This document shows positions 46,640-59,599 of a stretch of 64,000 nucleotides of DNA, piece by piece. The stretch is from Meghimatium bilineatum (lineage: Eukaryota; Mollusca; Gastropoda; Stylommatophora; Philomycidae): NCBI GenBank assembly GCA_034231615.1, contig CM067322.1, positions 69,425,354 through 69,489,353 on the forward strand. Reading direction: 5' to 3'. How positions within the stretch are numbered: position 1 is the first letter of the stretch; each line of letters starts with the position of its first letter. Below the pieces are notes generated by a model that was not told the origin of the DNA, made no database searches, and saw only the letters and a program-made list of their open reading frames with translations. Made by a program: the position numbers and the translations under genes.

Positions 46640-49600
46640 ATTCTGATGTATAATGTCTTCTTCTCGTTTGCATTTTAATGTCTACACAGCAAATCCGAGT
46701 TTCTTGATAAATGCTGCTGTATTTGAAAACTCCTCAAGGCCCTCATACAGCTTTCTATGTATATCTATCTCTGTGGGTCAGTGCTCCTCCTGTAGCTGGT
46801 TAGTGAAATGCAATCTTGCAGCATATGTTCTGTGCTGCCTGCCCACAGGGACACAGTCGTGATGGAATCAGTCTTGATCTACTTAAGCGCTGTTTAGTCC
46901 GTTGTGTCCTGTCTGATGTTTACTACGAGGCGTGTTCAAATGAAAACGGGACTTGTTACACCACGCGTGATAGAGCGCACTGATATTGATGACATTTTGC
47001 ACTAGTAATGAGTATCCAATAATTTACATACGGTCACGTGTTCATCTTCCCAGCATGCATATGTGCTGCAGAAGACTGTTAACAATATGGCGGGTGTGAT
47101 TCCGAACCCGTCCAAAGTGAATCAGCGTGCTGTGATCCAGTTTCTTTCATTTGAAGGATGTCAAGCAGTAGACATTCATCGGAGAATGAAGGCAGCATTT
47201 GGTGACATGTTTGTCGAGGACCAGAGTGATGGAGTGGGTGCGTATGTTTAAAGACGGACGTGAGTTAACGGCAGATCTTGCACGGCCAGGTCAGGCGCAT
47301 ATTGTTGCAACAGAAGAAGACACTTTAGACAAGCTGCATAAGGCCATCAAGGCTAAGCGACCAGGCAGACTTTCTCAAGGTGTGATTCTTCTCCACGACA
47401 ACGCTCGTCCGCACGTCGCAAAAGATGTGCAGGAAACATTGGCAAAGAAGAATTGGGAAGTTCTTCATCACCCAGCCTATAGTCCCGATTTATCCCCGTG
47501 TGATTTCCATTTGTTCGGACCGTTGAAGAAAGCACTAAAGGGACAGCGATTCAACAGCGACGCAGACGTGAAGACAGCGGTGACCACATGGTTCAGAGAA
47601 CAGCCACGCAACTTTTTCTCGGACGGCATTCGACGTCTACCTAAACAGTGGGATGCTTGCCTAAATGCATACGGAGATTTTTTCTGATGAACCCAGGTGC
47701 ATTCTTATTCACAAGTGGTTGCTTTGTTCAATTCCGTTGAAAATATTAAATTGCGTATGATACTTTTTAAATAAATCCACAAGTCCCGTTTTCATTTGAA
47801 CACGCCTCGTATAATAACTTGCTCTGCTCTGTGGAGATAGTGATAGTTGTCTTTTGGGTGGCAACTGTCCAATACATTTGATGAGCGTCATATTTTCATG
47901 GTAGGTGATTTCTTGGTCTATTTGTTCCTGTGTTGCTCCATCTTTTGTCAGCATATGTCTTTTAATTTCCTGGTATGCCACAATGAGATGGTATTCACTG
48001 CAGTACTACTGTTCTTTCGATGCTCACTTCTCGTATGACTTCCTTCAGGTCTGACAGTTTATCGCTGTCATGGGTTTGTAAGACAGACTTTGCATTAGTA
48101 AGAAACATCACTTGTTGACATAGGTTTATTGTGTTTTTAATTATTTCTGCAGCAACGCTTAGGGCCTGTACATTCGAGGAACAGTTGGAGCAGAAGATTC
48201 CAGTTGGTGAACATGTGGATTTATTTTCTTTTTCTGGATATTCTATGTACACTCCAATACCTCAATTTTTCACTGTTTTGGTTATTAATACATCAGTATA
48301 TACTTGTATCCACGCTTCTCTGAGGTACATATCATCAATCATGTTGCATACTATTGCTTTTTTGGAGAGCATTCAGCTCTCTTTCTCTCTCTCTCTCTAT
48401 CTCTTATAGTGTAGTTGTTCATATGGTGGTTGTGATAGTGAGATTTTGATATTGTACCAAGAGAATTGGAAATCTTTTGGTATTATTTCTTTTGTTATGC
48501 CTGGTAGTTCATCCTTGTATTCTCTGTTTGGTTTTTGGTTTGATAAATAAAACTGCTTCTCTTCAGCATTCAACTGGCTAGGTCACAGATCTGGTCTTAA
48601 TCGGGTGTGCTGGCATACTCTTGTACTTTTCGTTCATGCTGTTGGTACATATTCTAGTCTAATTGCACTTGTATATACTTTGTTTAAAGTTGCCTCATTG
48701 CCCACCCCCCAAGCGTGTTCCTGTCAATTTCCCCAGGACAGCAAGTTTTTGTATTGCCTTTACCTCTATTGTCTCAATGTGAGCATCCATGGCACCCAGG
48801 TACATCGGTTCCTATTCGGTTTGGATACATGTATTTCCAAGGTTAATCCCTCTTGATTTATCCTTATTTGAGCGCGAAGTGTTGTTGTGGATTTTTCAGC
48901 ATTATTTTTCTGCCCATACTGCTATATTGTCTGCTGCCTTTTGTATTTTATTGTTGGTGATCTGTAGATATCTTTCTAAACACACCACCATGTCATCAGC
49001 ATACATGGCAGCAATTACATCTTGTGGTAATTTGAAGATTAGATAATTTATGAACACAATAAACAGATTTGGAGACAGTACTGTACCTTGAGAAACTCCA
49101 TGATTTAGTAAATGTTTTTTTCTGTTGTGATCTTCCATAATGAGTCTTGCTGTTCGAATGTGTAGGAAGGATCGCATCCACTTAATCATGATTCCATATC
49201 TTTGCATCTTTACTATCAGTCCATCTTACCAGACCTTATCAAATGCTTTTGAGATCTATCCATAGGATGAACAAATATTTCTTTTCCTGAAACGCATCTT
49301 CACTGATCTGTGACATCAATGCAATTTGGTCTTCTGTACTGTTGCACTCTCTAAATCCAACTTGCTCTGGCACCAATAGCTTCTCTGATTCTGGGTACCA
49401 TTTCAAAATTCTGTTGACCATTATCCACTGTCTTGCAGACACAACTATTTAGGCTTATTGGTCTGTAGATGTAATGTTTCTGTTTATCCATGCTTTACTT
49501 TATGATAGGACATAATAGTGCTTCTTTCCATGCTTGTGAATTCAATGCCTTTCCATGCCTGTGGAACATTTCCTCTACCACAACTGTAGTTGTACATCTG

Positions 49601-50250
49601 TAGTAATGTATTCTGATGCATGTACTAGGGTCTTGAGCATTTCATTGGTGATGCCGTTCCGTCCTGGTGATTTTCTATCTTTTAGTTTCCTTATCAATAC
49701 TTTTCGTTATTTATTTATTAACGTGAATGGTTTAGAAATGACATATGGGTAGTTTGTGTTGTACCTAGCATTGTTTATTTCTTGCGAATACTTGGTTGTC
49801 TGCATGCATTGATGGTAATGATACTTTCTTTGCTATATGATTTTGCAAGTATGCCTGCGCCTTGCTTGTCCGTTTAGAGTTTATCTTTATCTTTAAGTGT
49901 AATTGTTTGTCGCCGTGAGTTTATAACAACATTTATTGTTATGGTTAGTTTCCACAATTGTTTTCCTTCCTTTTCAAAGTTTAATTTTTGGGCTTTTCCC
50001 TCCAGCTTCTCTGTGTGTTTATCTTTTCTTTAGTGAACTTCGCTTTGGTTTTTTGTAGCGTGATGTCGTTCTTTTGGAAAGGTTCTGTTTTTTGCCATAT
50101 GACTTGCTTTAACCAGTTCTTCCTGAAGTTTGGAGTGTGTTGGTGCAATATGGTAGATAATTCTTCCTCCCTCCTCTAGGTACAGTCTCCGTAGCTACCT
50201 CAAGTATTCCATGATTAAACTCCGTGACAATTGTGTTGATATCTCTGCCT
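46640..50250 (-). mobile_element. I-group-like LINE with RT and RNase H, split by a mariner
   Basis: On the minus strand, from right to left: decayed spacer, LLVPEQVGFRECNSTEDQIA (49380), IKWMRSFLHIRTARLIMEDH, HGVSQGTVLSPNLFIVFINY, MYADDMVVCLERYLQITNNK (YADD of RT, 49020), then RNase H blocks ALSVAAEIIKNTINLCQQVM, FLTNAKSVLQTH, RTVVLQ. Last comes TGHNGLN and CPCGQAAQN near 46850. Scattered stops. The mariner at 46926-47809 lies just before TGHNGLN. Confidence 0.82.
46926..47809 (+). mobile_element. Internally deleted mariner DNA transposon in a LINE
   Basis: 884 bp with terminal inverted repeats of about 30 bp (CGAGGCGTGTTCAAATGAAA then ACGGGACTTGT) and a TA duplication at both ends (46924-46925, 47810-47811). 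The N-terminal part (from 47063) reads NPSKVNQRAVIQFLSFEGCQ and VDIHRRMKAAFGDM (helix-turn-helix), then shifts frame into CLSRTRVMEWVRMFKDGREL. After ATEEDTLDK it jumps to LHKAIKAKRPGRLS. The rest is intact: HDNARPHVA and YSPDLSPCDFHLF (second and third catalytic D of D,D34D), ending NAYGDFF. The middle, with the first catalytic Asp, is deleted, so the element cannot make transposase. Confidence 0.93.
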
Positions 50251-51504
50251 ATTACTTGTATGTCTTATCAAGATATGGACACAAACGAAAAGCTGAGAAT
50301 ATTTTTTGGGGTGGGGGTGGGGGGGGGGGGTGGGTTTCCGGGGTAGGTGGCCACTGCTCTAGATTACATTTTTTTCGTTACGCAAATTTAAGGTTTTGGT
50401 TGTGTTTACAGGTGGGAGTTTCACGATACAACCTTTCTACTTGCTTACTTAAAGGATGAGATCCCATGGTATCTCTCTATGACACTAAATCCTACAAATT
50501 AGTACTTCTTACAAAACTATAAAAGCATTTGTTGTTGTTCCTCAAAAAACATAATGGTCACCAATTCACACACAAACATTCGACACCCCTCTTCTCCTCC
50601 TCCCCACCGTAATTGGCAAGCTTGCTGCGATACTCAAAGCATTGCACATCACACTCAAAGCATTGCACATCCCACTCAAAGCATTGCACACATCTGGAAC
50701 TAGAAACTTCATGGTAGGAAATAAAGAGCTATCAGCTCATAATTCCTGGAGATCAAAACAACACCTAACACGTTAAATGCAAGCAAGGAAAAGTCATATT
50801 ATGTAATAAGTAATAAAACTGACGTCAGGAGGCACTTATCATGGTACATTGTGTAATTCTGTTCACGTCCAGTTGTGTACGTTGTGCTATTTCTTTCGCA
50901 GAAGTTTCGAATGTCATGATTTCAACTTTAATTACCACAATAAGTGACACGAGAAGCATCTCATGTCCATGTTTTCGACGTTTGCCAAGCCATTTTTTGA
51001 CTCATTGACTTCATAATATTGAATCAGTAAAATATATGTATTAAGCATAAAATTGGCAATTATCATGAAAATAAAAAATTTCCAATAAACAGAAAGACGT
51101 CTCTCTGCATTAAAAATCAAACTTCGTAGAGACAGAACCACAGTTGACAGATATTTCATTTTTTTTGTTCCTGATACAATTGCAAAGATATTGCTCTCGT
51201 CATATAAACGATAATATTAACGACAATAGACTTGAACATACATAGAAATAAGTCAGATAATCAATGCGATTTAGTAACTAAATTAGTAGCAGCAATTAGA
51301 CAACCTACTATGCTAACTCTGACCACTATATTTTAACAAGTGATCGTCATGCCATAGGCGCTTTCTTTAAGATAAACGTCAGAAAATTACAGGTGGAACA
51401 AACATTTCGTTAAGAATTACGTTTTTTACTTCGATTCCCGACAATTACAAGCAATAGAGTACTTGCGCCATTTTTTTGAAATTCTCAAGAGCTTTTCTTT
51501 AAGA
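50251..51504. other. No gene; G-run and a 20-bp triplicate
   Basis: 50307-50331 is a G-rich run. ACTCAAAGCATTGCACATC is repeated three times at about 50632-50692. No gene recognised. Confidence 0.4.
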
Positions 51505-52570
51505 CTAACTTTTGACAGAGTGGATAGAGCACAACTATGGATAACACTACTGATATATGGAGTTCCCCAACATCTGATAAGCCTATGTCAGAGCACATAC
51601 GTCAATAGTTAATGCTCAGTAAGAACAAGCACAGGTACATCAGATAAATTTCAAATTCACTTGGGTGTGAGACAGAGGTGTGTACTATCCTCCATATTGT
51701 TCATAACATACATAGACCACATCTGCAAAGTAGCAAGGACAACGGAAGAAAACACTGAAGGATAACTTAAACGAACTACTATTTGCAGACGACAAAGCAC
51801 TAGTGGAATCATCAGAAGAAAAACTACAAAGACAAATAAATAGATTACATCAAATCAAATATGCCATACCTTTAACATGAACATAAATATAGAAAAGACC
51901 GAAGTAATGAAGACTGGAAGAACAGAAAGAAACACCAATATATATATATTGAAAACAACAGATTTAACCCAGTGACAGAATGCACATACCTAGGAAGCAA
52001 TATAACAACAGACGGCAAGAGCAGCAAAGAAATACATAGTAGATGTAGTAAAGCATACCAAGCCCTAGGGCAAATGACTCCATCTTCAGAAACAGACACG
52101 TAGATTTAAACACCAAAATAACACTATTCAAAACGATTATTATGTCAACTATGTGCTACCAATGCCAAACATGGACAACGTCAGCGCAAGACAAACGTAA
52201 ACTTGTGACAGCTGAAATGGCATGATTACGCAGAATCCTAGGAATATCGCTAAGAGACAGAGTGAGGAATGAGAACATCCGACAAATAACCGGTACCACC
52301 CTAATATTATAATGTATCAAGAGACAACAGATCAAATGGTTTGCACACATCAGTAGACTATCATCAGACAGCGTACTACAGCAAGCTATGCTTCACAGAT
52401 ACAGCGAAGGTAGACCTAGAGACCGACCACGAAAACGATGGACCACTGAAATAAAAGAGGTGACAAATTCCACAATATACTCAGCACACAAGAGGGCCGT
52501 ATCCAGAAAACTATTTTACCACTGACGCCGAAAGGCAATAAAGGGTTTCAGCGAATAGATAGATAGATTT
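51505..52570 (+). mobile_element. RTE-like LINE, RT core to 3' end
   Basis: Reads FDRVDRAQLWITLLIYGVPQ, HLISLCQSTYVNS, IHLGVRQRCVLSSILFITYI (RT), INIEKTEVMKTGRTERNTNI, CTYLGSNITTDGKSSKEIHS, RCSKAYQALGQM, then RPRKRWTTEIKEVT, ending CAGCGAATAGATAGATAGAT. Several stops and frame changes; the endonuclease is missing. It is the same family as 41656-42045. Confidence 0.83.
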
Positions 52571-53049
52571 GAACCGCTACAAGAACTACATAGATACCAC
52601 CAGACTAATAGACCACAAATCAATGAAATGCTATGAGCCACCAACACACAACAAATTATTTAAAAAATAGAACAGTTTGAAACTAGAGGACTAAATCTAA
52701 AAAATGCAGCGTATTATTTTGAAGATGTGAAGAAAGAATTGAAAACTAATCTCTTTGTGAATATCTAGTGATATGACATGAATCAGTAATTGACTAATCG
52801 AATAAAGATGTGTTTATATGTCGCAGAAACATTACAAAAAAGTAGAATCACTATCAGAAATCGTAACAAGAATTCTGTCTCTCATCACAGCTGGATCTTT
52901 CTCTGATTAATTCAAATGTAAACACACATGACTCAAAAAGTTGACAAAGTTGCTTAGAGTATGGCAGTTGATATGTTCTCAGTTCCAGGTAAATGCTTCT
53001 CATGTGTGTGTCAAAAGGAAATTGAAATAGGTCTTGCTTCCTACTTGAA
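52571..53049. other. No gene recognised
   Basis: AT-rich spacer between two LINEs. No feature. Confidence 0.3.
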
Positions 53050-54730
53050 TTTAGTTGTCAAAAGGGCAAAATTCTTCACTTGGTGGAATTATTCCTTTAA
53101 AATTCATGCCGTCTGATTTCATCCAATATGCAAGAAAAACATGGCCTAGAAAATCGACACAATCGTTAATGATACCATTTCCTAAGAAAGACAACATGAA
53201 ACTGCAAGAATTACATAACTATTAGTCTAATCATCCAATTTAGCAAGGTGATGCTAAAGATCATTATTAACAGAATACAAGCTAAATCAGAGAAATTGTT
53301 AGCAAAATAACAGGCTAGTTTCCGTAAAAGCAGAAGTACTACAGAATCTTTTTTAACCTAAAAAAAATTGATAGAATAAAATATTTACATCAGTATGCTT
53401 TGTATCACAATTTTATTGATTTCACAAAGGCATTCGATCGTGTATGGCATTATGGTCTATGGCAGACATTGAGGCAATATAACTTCAACACAAACCTCAT
53501 ACAAGTTATTGAAGCGTTGTATAGAAGTTCAAGCAGGGCTATTTCATGAATAATCATTGGTGAATTTTTCAAGACTGGTATAGGATATAGATTGTATACT
53601 TTCTCCAGTACTTTTTAAAACATGTATCTTGAATATATAAATGCAGGAAGCATTACACGATCTGAAGGCAGAGTTAACGGCAACAGAGGAAGAGGGCGCC
53701 TAAGACAACGATGGTGCAGTTATATATACATTGTTTAAAAATGTCTCTAGCTGCGGCAGGTCAACTTGTCCAGAATTGTGGAGTGTTCAGAAAATCCATA
53801 AGGATGTTCACGTTCCGAACAGAATATGTCACATGATGATTACAAGATCACCAGATCCAATAACTATTGGTGGTTGAGTACTATGTAACATGCGTTATGT
53901 CGATGATATCGATCTTTTGGCTGGTTCCGAATCTGAACTCCAGGAACTTACCTCAAAGTTGAAAGACGTTACTCGGAAATATAGCATGGAAATCAACATC
54001 GATAAAAGAAAGATATCGGTGACTAGTGATACAAAGCAAGATCACACGAATAATCGGTTAAATGATCACAAGCTTGAAGTTACAACCTTCAAATATCTCG
54101 GGTACCAAATATGTGATGGTGACAATTTAGGCAATGAGATTAAGCTAAGACTCGAGACGGTGATGGCTGTCGTGACATGATTAAATATGATTTGGAAAAG
54201 TCAGATCAGTATTTCAGTAAAGATCAATCTATTCAGATCGTTAGTGCTAAGTATACTTTTATACGCATGTGAAAGCTGAGTATACGTTTATATGGATATG
54301 AAAGTTTGACACTCAATGCAGACACGAAAAGAAGGACTCAGGATTTTGAATACAAGTACTACATATGTTTGTTAAGAATTGGTTATATAGAACACAAGAC
54401 AAATATAATCGTTCGGCAGCAATAAACAAACTTACACGTTATCAAGAACCACGTTTGGCAGTGGTGAAACGGCGTTAATTGTTTGGTTTGGACATGTAAC
54501 GAAGCACAACTTACTTTCTATAATTATTTGGCGAGGAACAATCGAGAGTAGAAAGGCAAGAGTCGAACAAAGACAGTACTGGATTGATAACATCAAGGAA
54601 TGGTCTCGACATTGTTTTCTACATTCTCCCGAATGGCTGAGAATAACGATGGTCGGAGGGTTATTTGTACTGTCGTCTCTATTATGGTAACCTTACAACC
54701 GTGACAGGTTATTTTGTAAAATCCTAGTAA
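53050..54730 (+). mobile_element. LINE with RT core and C-terminus, split by another LINE end
   Basis: Reads HNFIDFTKAFDRVWHYGLWQ and TLRQYNFNTNLIQVIEALYR (53410-53525), a block near NMYLEY, then after an insertion MRYVDDIDLLAGSESELQEL (YVDD of RT, 53890), YSMEINIDKRK, TFKYLGYQICDGDNLG, and the decayed C-terminal end with NLTTV near 54690. It is the same family as 7390-8995. Confidence 0.8.
53663..53838 (+). mobile_element. 176-bp 3' end of a second LINE, with TSD
   Basis: Reads GRVNGNRGRGRLRQRWC, AAAGQLVQNCGVFRK-like and FRTEYVT in two frames, the C-terminal end of the RTE-like family seen at 16085-17480. It is flanked by ATTACACGATC (53652-53662) and ATTACAAGATC (53839-53849), 10 of 11 bases. 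The host LINE continues from QEALHDH on one side to the sequence before VLCNMRYVDD on the other. Confidence 0.72.
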
Positions 54731-54734
54731 AATA

Positions 54735-55110
54735 TTATTTTTTAAAACAAAATCTTTTACTTGGCTTGAAGAAAATCTTATTTTACTTATAAAAGAGATC
54801 TTACTTGGTTTGTAAAAGAAAGTCTTAAATCTTACATGGCTTGTAAATCAGAATCTTACTTATTTATAAACAAAATCTTACATGGATTATTAAACAAAAT
54901 CTTACTTGGTTCAAATAGCATCGTACTTGGTTTTATATAATAAAATCTTGGTTTGAAAAACAAAATCTTTTCATGATTAGTAAAACAAAATCATACTTGG
55001 TTTTGTAAAACAAAATCTTGATTTATAAAAAAAAAATCTTACTTGATCTGTAAAACAAAATCTTACTTGGTTTGCTTTCCCAACTCTTTCTAAAAACCCA
55101 ATCTTACTTA
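54735..55110. repeat. ~25-bp degenerate tandem repeat
   Basis: About a dozen units of the type TTGTAAAACAAAATCTTACT followed by TGGTT, varying in length and sequence. It starts directly at the 3' end of the LINE at 53050-54730, so it may have grown from that element's tail (inference). Confidence 0.85.
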
Positions 55111-57779
55111 ACAGTTCAACTGTACTGACAAGTCACACATAATAAGCGACATATAGAGAATAATTTGCGTTAGTTATCATGAATATGTCGTGCCAAATGT
55201 AACTATCAACGGAATGAGCTACTATTAAGTCAAGCAAACGAGCACAAATATTTTAGTACCTTAAAGAATCAAGATCTCATTTGATGTCTACTTATCACGG
55301 CAACTTTTTTCTTTCTTCCTTAAACGTTTTCAACAACACGATCTACGAAGAGTTTATGCATGTACCATCATCATTCAGCGTGTCTTGTTCTGTATAAAGG
55401 AAACACAAAGCATCCAATAGTAGACCAACCTCTCTACCTGTCATCTATTTACGTGCATTGTTCAAGTCAAAGCCAACACTAAGGAAACATAGTTTGCCTT
55501 TATGTAAACGTACCAGAAAGTATGCAAATGAGTGCCACATTCAAGCGTGCAGAGATACTTAAGTGAAAGATGTATACTGTAGGAGAGGAAATGTGAAGGG
55601 TAGAATAGATAAGCATGGTTAGTTACTACAATGTGCCACAGCGCATATATAGTTTAGGAGATAAAACGAATCTTTGGTCGCACAGTTTTCTTGGTTGATC
55701 AGAACGTCGTTTTGGTAAGAACATAAACGGAAATAGGTAAGCGTATTATCAATATTTATAAAACAAAACATGCGAGTCACTGACGTCGTCTATGTTTCTC
55801 GTTGCTAGTATGTTTTGTTTATAAAGATAAGTAATACTTATATCAATTCCCATTTATCTCCATATTTGCCCTGCGTTATCTGCTTTATCTCGCACTTGCA
55901 GAGCATAGGATTGTTTCACGACACTAGAGTCGTTTGTTGGTACGAGTGTGTATTTTATAAACTTTTTCTTTCTTTCTTTATTCAGTGCCGAATGGGGTGG
56001 GTGATATGACATAAGCCAGTGTTCTTCAGCCCCAGAGATGTCAAGGTACTCTGTACTTCTGATATGTTTTCGCAACCCATAGTCATATACTCCTTATGGT
56101 TGTTCTACGAAGAGTTTCTCTTCCTCTTTTTCCATCTGGTGCCATAAAGATGACAGCGTATTGTAAATTCATTCTACCTACATTGATATAAGTCCACAGC
56201 ATTTCTTCTTACTGTAGAATTGTATTGCTGTTTGGTTCTTTCTCTTATTTACTTTATTTGACTAGAAGAATTCCCCATAGTCTCTATTCAAAAATGTTCT
56301 ACGACATTTAATTTCAAACCAACTTAAATTTATTCTCCGGTGCCTTTGTTATTTTTCAGCTGCCACAACCATAAGTTACCCCGATATATACAATGAAGCT
56401 GTACAGTCGTAGTTTGTTATATTATATTTCCAGATGTTTATTATGTGTACAAGCATTACATAAGAGAACCGGTACTATTTAGAAAGACCAGTAATAAAAC
56501 ATGATCACACATAAATCCAACATGCTAACAAGACTGACTGATCAAACAGTGACTCGCCACTAGTAGGTCTCTCATAGACAAGATACTTATACATGCATCA
56601 CAAAGTCATGCTTTTTAAGACACACATTGAAGATATAATCATTTGACTTTCACGAAACATTGACAGTGTCTTTAGGTTCAATACTGATTTCAAGAAACCA
56701 AGGTGCGTTTTATCTGTTTGAAAAACCATGAACTCAAAGAAAACAAGTGGCCATTCACCGCTCATTCATAACCGTCTACAATATAAGACATATTGGCTAA
56801 TATGAAATTCAGCCCTTTAAAGTGACATTTTACTGATTCCTTGATTTTTATTTGCACACAAAGTATAACCATAGTGACCAATGAAACCTGCCGTATGATC
56901 TTTTTCTACCAATGGAATCTGCTTTATGATTATTTATATAATAATAAATCTTCGCGCTGCTTCTTAGTTATATTATTCATTTAAATGTCTTATATTGTAG
57001 ACCATAGGTGCACCCAGTGGGCGCTTGAGCCTTCTAAGGGGATGATAGTTGGTTCAGGGTGTGAAGAAATTAGTAATTGTATTTCCATCTTATGTGGCTG
57101 AGCGGGGTTTAGTTCTGTAGCGAATTTACTAAGAAAAGGAACAGATACCATATAACTAGGCGTTGCGTTTTACGAATGTTTTTTTTACGAAAGTTGAACC
57201 CGATATTAAGAAACTTTTAAAATGCATCACCCATCCTTCATATTACATTCTTATTTTTGCTTTGTATTTTTACTATATAATTCCCCCCCAAAAAATTATT
57301 TAAAAAAAATATTTTTGGCGTTTTAATTATTACACAAAGATTCTTACTAGCGCAATGCAATTTCTTAATATGTATTTCTAATTTTCATATTTAAACCATT
57401 GTATGAAACTGTACGTAATGTTATTCGAGCATACACTTTACAATCTTTACTTATGAGCTATGTTTCATTAAAATTAGTATAGCAATAACTGTTCTAGATG
57501 AACCACATATGGGCCACTATTTTTTCAATAATTTAACAGCATAAGCAGGAATGTATCATTAGTTGTTAGTTACGTCGAAAAAATCAAACGGTTTGAGCGC
57601 GGAACCTGTTGTAATTGGGGGGGGGGGGGGGAAGAGGAGGGATTTCGGACATTTATTTCTTGAAAAGTGGACGGTGACCCGAATAAGTTTGGACACCTAT
57701 GTTGTAGACGGTAATGGCTGAATCAAGTTTCTGTCGACACAAAGTAACCAATGAAAATCTGGGGAAAGGTCAAACACTG
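55111..57779. other. No gene recognised
   Basis: No exon, RNA gene or mobile-element protein is recognised. There is a G-run near 57617-57632. Confidence 0.35.
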
Positions 57780-57910
57780 TCATTTTTCACAGATGATCCC
57801 ATGAATCCACAGGGCTTTGATTAACAAGACGTTCGCTTTACTACAGGTGCATCTCTGCAAACCAAGTTGTTGAGAAACAACAAGACCTAAACAAACCGTT
57901 ATATACATGA
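57780..57910 (+). mobile_element. Possible RNase H-type LINE terminal scrap
   Basis: One frame reads DVRFTTGASLQTKLLRNNKT, and 13785-13815 has TTGASLQDKLWGTK in the same kind of position at the end of an RNase H-bearing LINE. Very short. Confidence 0.35.
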
Positions 57911-58689
57911 CCAGTGTCTGACTGGATATATAGCCACCGATACCAAAGAAACGTGTCGACAAATTTTCGCAATCGCAATTTTAAATCTGAGACGACCCTT
58001 AGGTACAACAATTAATAACTAGATTGGAAATCAGCTGCTTCCGTCAATAATATAATACTTCTACTATGGATATCTTTGTGTGGGAGAGATACGTAACTTG
58101 TCTCCGACGCTCAAGTACCATGATTCTATTTTTGTCACAGGCAGCTCCGTTCAGAAAGCAATGAAAACTTACTGAACGTTAATATTGCCTACCTATGAGC
58201 CCATGGACGGCTTGATCAGCAACAACCATCTATTAATTTCTCTCTCTCCCTCTATCTATCTATTTATCCAGCTATCTACCCATAGATCTATCTATGTAAT
58301 AGGATCTGCTACCAACAACAATATGAATATTAAAATGTGGTACTGTGCCTCTGAACTGTACGACTAAGATCTGCATATTCAAGAAAGAAATCGGAGCACA
58401 CGTGTTGGCTTGTCAAAATGTAATGATGTTTGGAACTTAATACAAATTGAACAAACAGTAGGAGTGAAACTGAGGTAACTACATTCCAACATCCATCAAC
58501 TATTTGAACACTTCTCTTTATTCTTTGTTTCGATGTCCCGTCTCAGGTTTATACGCCAACTATAGCTCGCGAGAGAAACGTTCGTTTGTTGCTGTGAACC
58601 GGTAAAGGAAGTGTACAACAAACTGACTTGTCATACATGTCGTCAGATACGACAACGGATGTTTGAAATTGAGTTGGTTGCCAATCCCG
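57911..58689. other. No gene recognised
   Basis: AT-rich sequence with a short (CTAT)n-like stretch near 58245-58290. No gene. Confidence 0.3.
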
Positions 58690-59420
58690 TAGGTCAAAGT
58701 GGTGCCCCATGTCCGTAGTTCAAAATAATGACTCTTGTCCATAGTTCAAAGTGATGTCACATGTCTGTAGTTCAAAGTGATGTCACATGTCCGTAGTTCA
58801 AAGTGATGTCACATCTCGTAGTAAAAATGATATCACATGTCCGCAATTCAAAGTGATGTCACATGTCTAGTGCAAAGTGATGTCCCATGTCTGTAGTTTC
58901 AAAGTGATGTCGCATGTCCGTAGTTCAAAGTGATGTCACATCTCGTAGTAAAAAATGATATCACATGTCCGCAGTTCAAAGTAATGTCCCATGTATGTAG
59001 TTCAAAGTAATGTCCATAGTTCAGAGATGTCGTATCTCGTAGTTATGTCCCAACTCGTAGTTAAATGTTACGTCCCAATCTCGTGATTCAAAGTGATGTC
59101 CGTTTTCCGTAGTTGAGAATGATGTTCCATGTTTGTAGTTCAAAGTGATGTCCCATCTCGTAATTCAAAGTCTTGTCTCATCTCGTAGTTCAAAGTAATG
59201 TACATAGTTCAAGGTGATGTTCATCTCGTAATTCAAAATGATGTCCCATGTCCGTAGCTTAAACTGGTGTCCCATGTCTTTAGTTTAAAGTTATGTCCCA
59301 TGTCCGTAGTTTAAATTGATGTCCCATGTTCGTAGTTCGAAATAATATCCTATGTCTATAGTTCAAAATTATGTCCATACCTGTAGTAGAAAGTGATGTC
59401 CCATGTTCGTGAATGAAAGA
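58690..59420. repeat. ~25-bp satellite-like tandem repeat
   Basis: About 28 degenerate units of GTAGTTCAAAGTGATGTC followed by CCATGTCC, with deletions and single-base changes. Some blocks (TCACATCTCGTAGTAAAAATG) recur about 110-120 bp apart, which suggests a higher-order unit of about five monomers. Confidence 0.9.
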
Positions 59421-59435
59421 TATATCTCATTCTTT

Positions 59436-59585
59436 AGGGTCAAATTGACCCAAAAGAAAAATAGTTGGATGTGTCGAGTCAATGTGGCAAACATCACATC
59501 ACAGCCAAGCTATGACACAACGCCCTCCATTTTCTGAACTACATCCTGCAAACCAGCAGGAATTTGAGAACGAAAGAAGAAGTTT
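59436..59585 (+). repeat. GAA-tailed SINE-like repeat
   Basis: Contains GGTCAAATTGACCCA, AGTTGGATGTGTCGAGTCAA, CTATGACACAACGCCCTCCA, ACTACATCCTGCAAACCAGC, AGGAATTTGAGAACG and an AAAGAAGAAG tail. It faces the 3' end of the LINE at 59600-60560 tail to tail. Confidence 0.72.
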
Positions 59586-59599
59586 TTTTCTCACAACAG

